Below are positions 7,542 through 9,147 of a DNA stretch of 9,147 nt, piece after piece. Under the pieces are notes generated by a model. That model did not search any database, had not been told where the DNA came from, and saw only the letters and a program-made list of their open reading frames with translations. Made by a program: the position numbers and the translations under genes. The DNA lies in NCBI GenBank assembly GCA_946482325.1, contig CAMLRA010000162.1, positions 1-9,147 of the forward strand, written 5' to 3'. The stretch comes from an uncultured Chromatiaceae bacterium. GTDB lineage: Bacteria; Pseudomonadota; Gammaproteobacteria; Enterobacterales; Alteromonadaceae. Each line of letters opens with the position of its first letter. Within the stretch, counting starts at the first letter, position 1.

Positions 7542-8968
7542 AAACCAGTCTCCGCAGGGTCATGCAACCGGATAGTCTGGCCCGGACTTAACACCGCGTC
7601 CGTCGGCAGCTGATTCCAGCTAGCCAGTTGCGCCAGCCCCAGATTAAATTTGTAAGCAATGCTAAATAAAGTATCGCCGTCCATCGCCTGATATTCGCGC
7701 GGAATTTGCTGTGCGTCAGACAGACGCAGCACCTGACCGGCTTTTAAATCCGCCGGATCTGCCAGTTGGTTCAGGCGCTGTAATTCAGAAACGCTGAGCC
7801 GGTATTTACTGGCGATGCGGAATAACGTTTCGCCATATTGTACTTTGTGCGTGGCAGGCGCCTGCCCTGTGGCTTCAGTGGTTGCAGTCACGGCTGTGGT
7901 TTTCGCTGGTGCAGTCGGTACCGCCGTAACGTCTGGTTCAGTCGCCACCGGGACTGCAGTGGCGGTATTCATTGAAGCAGTTTCAGATGCGGCAGGAGCA
8001 GGCGTTCGCTCCATCAATTGTGGCCCCGTCTCAGTGGTTAAACCAAAAGCTTCGGATTCCGGCGTGAGGCCGGTTTTACGCTTGACCACTTTAATTTTTG
8101 GTGTTGCAGCTGGTTTAGCTACCAGATCCGCCGGCTCCAGTCCAAGCAAGCTGGCTTTGTATTGCTGACGCAGCTTTTCTGGCGCTGAAGCGCTGAAATC
8201 AGCCGACAGCATCCAGGCGGTTTCCGGCGCGGTCGGATATACCGACAACATAAATTTTTCGGTGCTTTGTTGCTCGGTTTTGTCATCGAGCTGATAGGCA
8301 ATCATATAACGCAGCAAAGTTGCCTCTGGTGAAACCTGCCCAAGCTCCTGCAAGCGTTTTTGCCAGATCCGTGCTTTTTCCAAATCGCCCTTGGCATAGT
8401 TCAGCACTGACAGGTTGTAAACGATAGAATGTTTTACGCCGTTGTGGCGCAACGCCTGTTCCAGATATTGCTGATACTTGTCAAAGTCTTTGCGGCCCAA
8501 AGCGCAAAAAGCCAGGTTTTCATAACTGTCGGCCACACGGATATAACCGGGTCGCTTTACTGCAGCCAGCAGCAATTCCTCGGCTTCTTCAAACTTATTG
8601 ATTTGGCATAGAAAGGCGCCAAAGTTATTGTAAGTGTCGGCGTTATTGTGGTCTTTGCGCAGCGCATCGCGGTAGGCGTCTTCAGCCTGGTCAAACTCGC
8701 CAACCTGCTGATAATAATATGCCAGCGCGTTATCGACTTCCGGCATGTCCGGCGCCAGTTCACGGGCTTTTTCCAGATTAAAACGGGCTTGTGAGGTTTC
8801 ACCACGTTGCAGGTAATTCAGTCCCAGCGACAACCGGGTGCGGGCAATCTGTTTGTTATCGGTCGGACGCTCGCCGGGCACTTTGCTGTCGACAATAGTT
8901 GACTCCGAGACGCAACCAAACAGCAGCGTACTACAGAGTCCAATACCAGCAAGCCAACTAAAACGCAT
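7538..8968 (-). CDS. pilF: Type IV pilus biogenesis lipoprotein PilF/PilW with two C-terminal LysM domains
   Basis: PilF (PilW in Neisseria) is an outer membrane lipoprotein pilotin that lets the PilQ secretin insert and multimerise. The N-terminus is a lipoprotein signal with lipobox L16-F-G-C19. Residues about 40-250 form TPR repeats of the PilF type, for example L-G-L-N-Y-L-Q-R-G-E-x-x-Q-A-R, D-x-x-N-A-L-A-Y-Y-Y-Q and A-D-T-Y-N-N-F-G-A-F-L-C. A basic patch near 291-299 and an Ala/Thr/Pro-rich linker to about 370 follow. Two LysM domains then occupy about 373-417 (Y-G-E-T-L-F-R-I-A-S-K-Y) and 425-468 (D-G-D-T-L-F-S-I-A-Y-K-F). Typical PilF proteins are about 250 residues and end after the TPRs; this one is 476. 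LysM binds peptidoglycan, so the protein may bridge secretin and cell wall. It lies 24 nt after rlmN and overlaps rodZ by four bases. The frame is continuous with normal composition, so the extension is not an assembly artefact visible here. Confidence 0.9.
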   Translation of the reverse strand: MRFSWLAGIGLCSTLLFGCVSESTIVDSKVPGERPTDNKQIARTRLSLGLNYLQRGETSQARFNLEKARELAPDMPEVDNALAYYYQQVGEFDQAEDAYRDALRKDHNNADTYNNFGAFLCQINKFEEAEELLLAAVKRPGYIRVADSYENLAFCALGRKDFDKYQQYLEQALRHNGVKHSIVYNLSVLNYAKGDLEKARIWQKRLQELGQVSPEATLLRYMIAYQLDDKTEQQSTEKFMLSVYPTAPETAWMLSADFSASAPEKLRQQYKASLLGLEPADLVAKPAATPKIKVVKRKTGLTPESEAFGLTTETGPQLMERTPAPAASETASMNTATAVPVATEPDVTAVPTAPAKTTAVTATTEATGQAPATHKVQYGETLFRIASKYRLSVSELQRLNQLADPADLKAGQVLRLSDAQQIPREYQAMDGDTLFSIAYKFNLGLAQLASWNQLPTDAVLSPGQTIRLHDPAETGL

Positions 8969-8992
8969 AACTGATTGCCTGTCCTTGTCTTT

Positions 8993-9147
8993 TCAGACCA
9001 TTTTTACTGAAATTTCCTCACCTTTCATCTGTTTTTTCACCAGACGTTTGGTGCGGTCGATGACATCACCGACCAGCTGCCCACAAGCTGCATCTATATC
9101 GTCACCGCGGGTCTTGCGCACTATGACAGTAAAGCCATATTCCTGCA
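8993..9147 (-). CDS. rlmN: 23S rRNA/tRNA adenine-C2 methyltransferase RlmN, C-terminal end only
   Basis: The 3' 155 bases of a gene read on the minus strand encode 50 residues ending in V-K-M-V and a TGA at 8993-8995; the rest lies beyond the window. The segment contains [26 protein letters not shown], with a few positions variable between homologues. This is the C-terminal hallmark of RlmN, including the cysteine in A-C-G-Q-L that forms the covalent adduct with the substrate (C355 in E. coli). RlmN is a radical-SAM enzyme that makes m2A in 23S rRNA (A2503) and in a subset of tRNAs (A37). It is the first visible gene of the unit, 24 nt upstream of pilF, so the operon promoter is likely outside the window. 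Confidence 0.95.
   Translation of the reverse strand, partial: QEYGFTVIVRKTRGDDIDAACGQLVGDVIDRTKRLVKKQMKGEEISVKMV

Noticed and set aside
7815..8168. 117-codon + strand open frame opposite pilF
   Set aside because: It lies antisense to the PilF low-complexity linker, with no start signal or domain.

Overview
The window looks like the chromosome of a gammaproteobacterium. Gene order, protein lengths and the PilF/RodZ neighbourhood fit the Alteromonadales/Chromatiaceae side of the class, for example a Rheinheimera-like organism. That genus guess rests on overall impression only, since no search was run. Base composition is moderate and looks even across the window, and no insertion sequence, integrase, phage gene, tRNA, rRNA or CRISPR array was seen.

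Layout from left to right. Positions 1-383 carry the 3' end of a sensor histidine kinase gene on the + strand, the only + strand gene. It converges on der (481-1962, minus strand), with a bidirectional-looking terminator hairpin between them. All other genes lie on the minus strand and, read in transcription order (right to left), give rlmN (3' end only), pilF/pilW, rodZ, ispG, hisS, yfgM and bamB. They are packed with gaps of -4 to 24 nt, so they form one likely transcription unit. A strong hairpin-plus-T-run terminator follows bamB. A gap of about 255 nt then separates it from der.

This is the classic rlmN-(pilF)-rodZ-ispG-hisS-yfgM-bamB-der housekeeping cluster. Its members modify 23S rRNA and tRNA (RlmN), support type IV pilus secretin assembly (PilF), organise MreB and cell shape (RodZ), make isoprenoid precursors (IspG), charge tRNA-His (HisS), assist envelope protein traffic at the inner membrane (YfgM) and outer membrane (BamB), and mature the 50S ribosome (Der).

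I found no previously undescribed system. The points most worth a second look are a PilF that carries two C-terminal LysM domains on a long low-complexity linker, and a hairpin-rich, possibly REP-like segment that, with the terminator, separates der from bamB.
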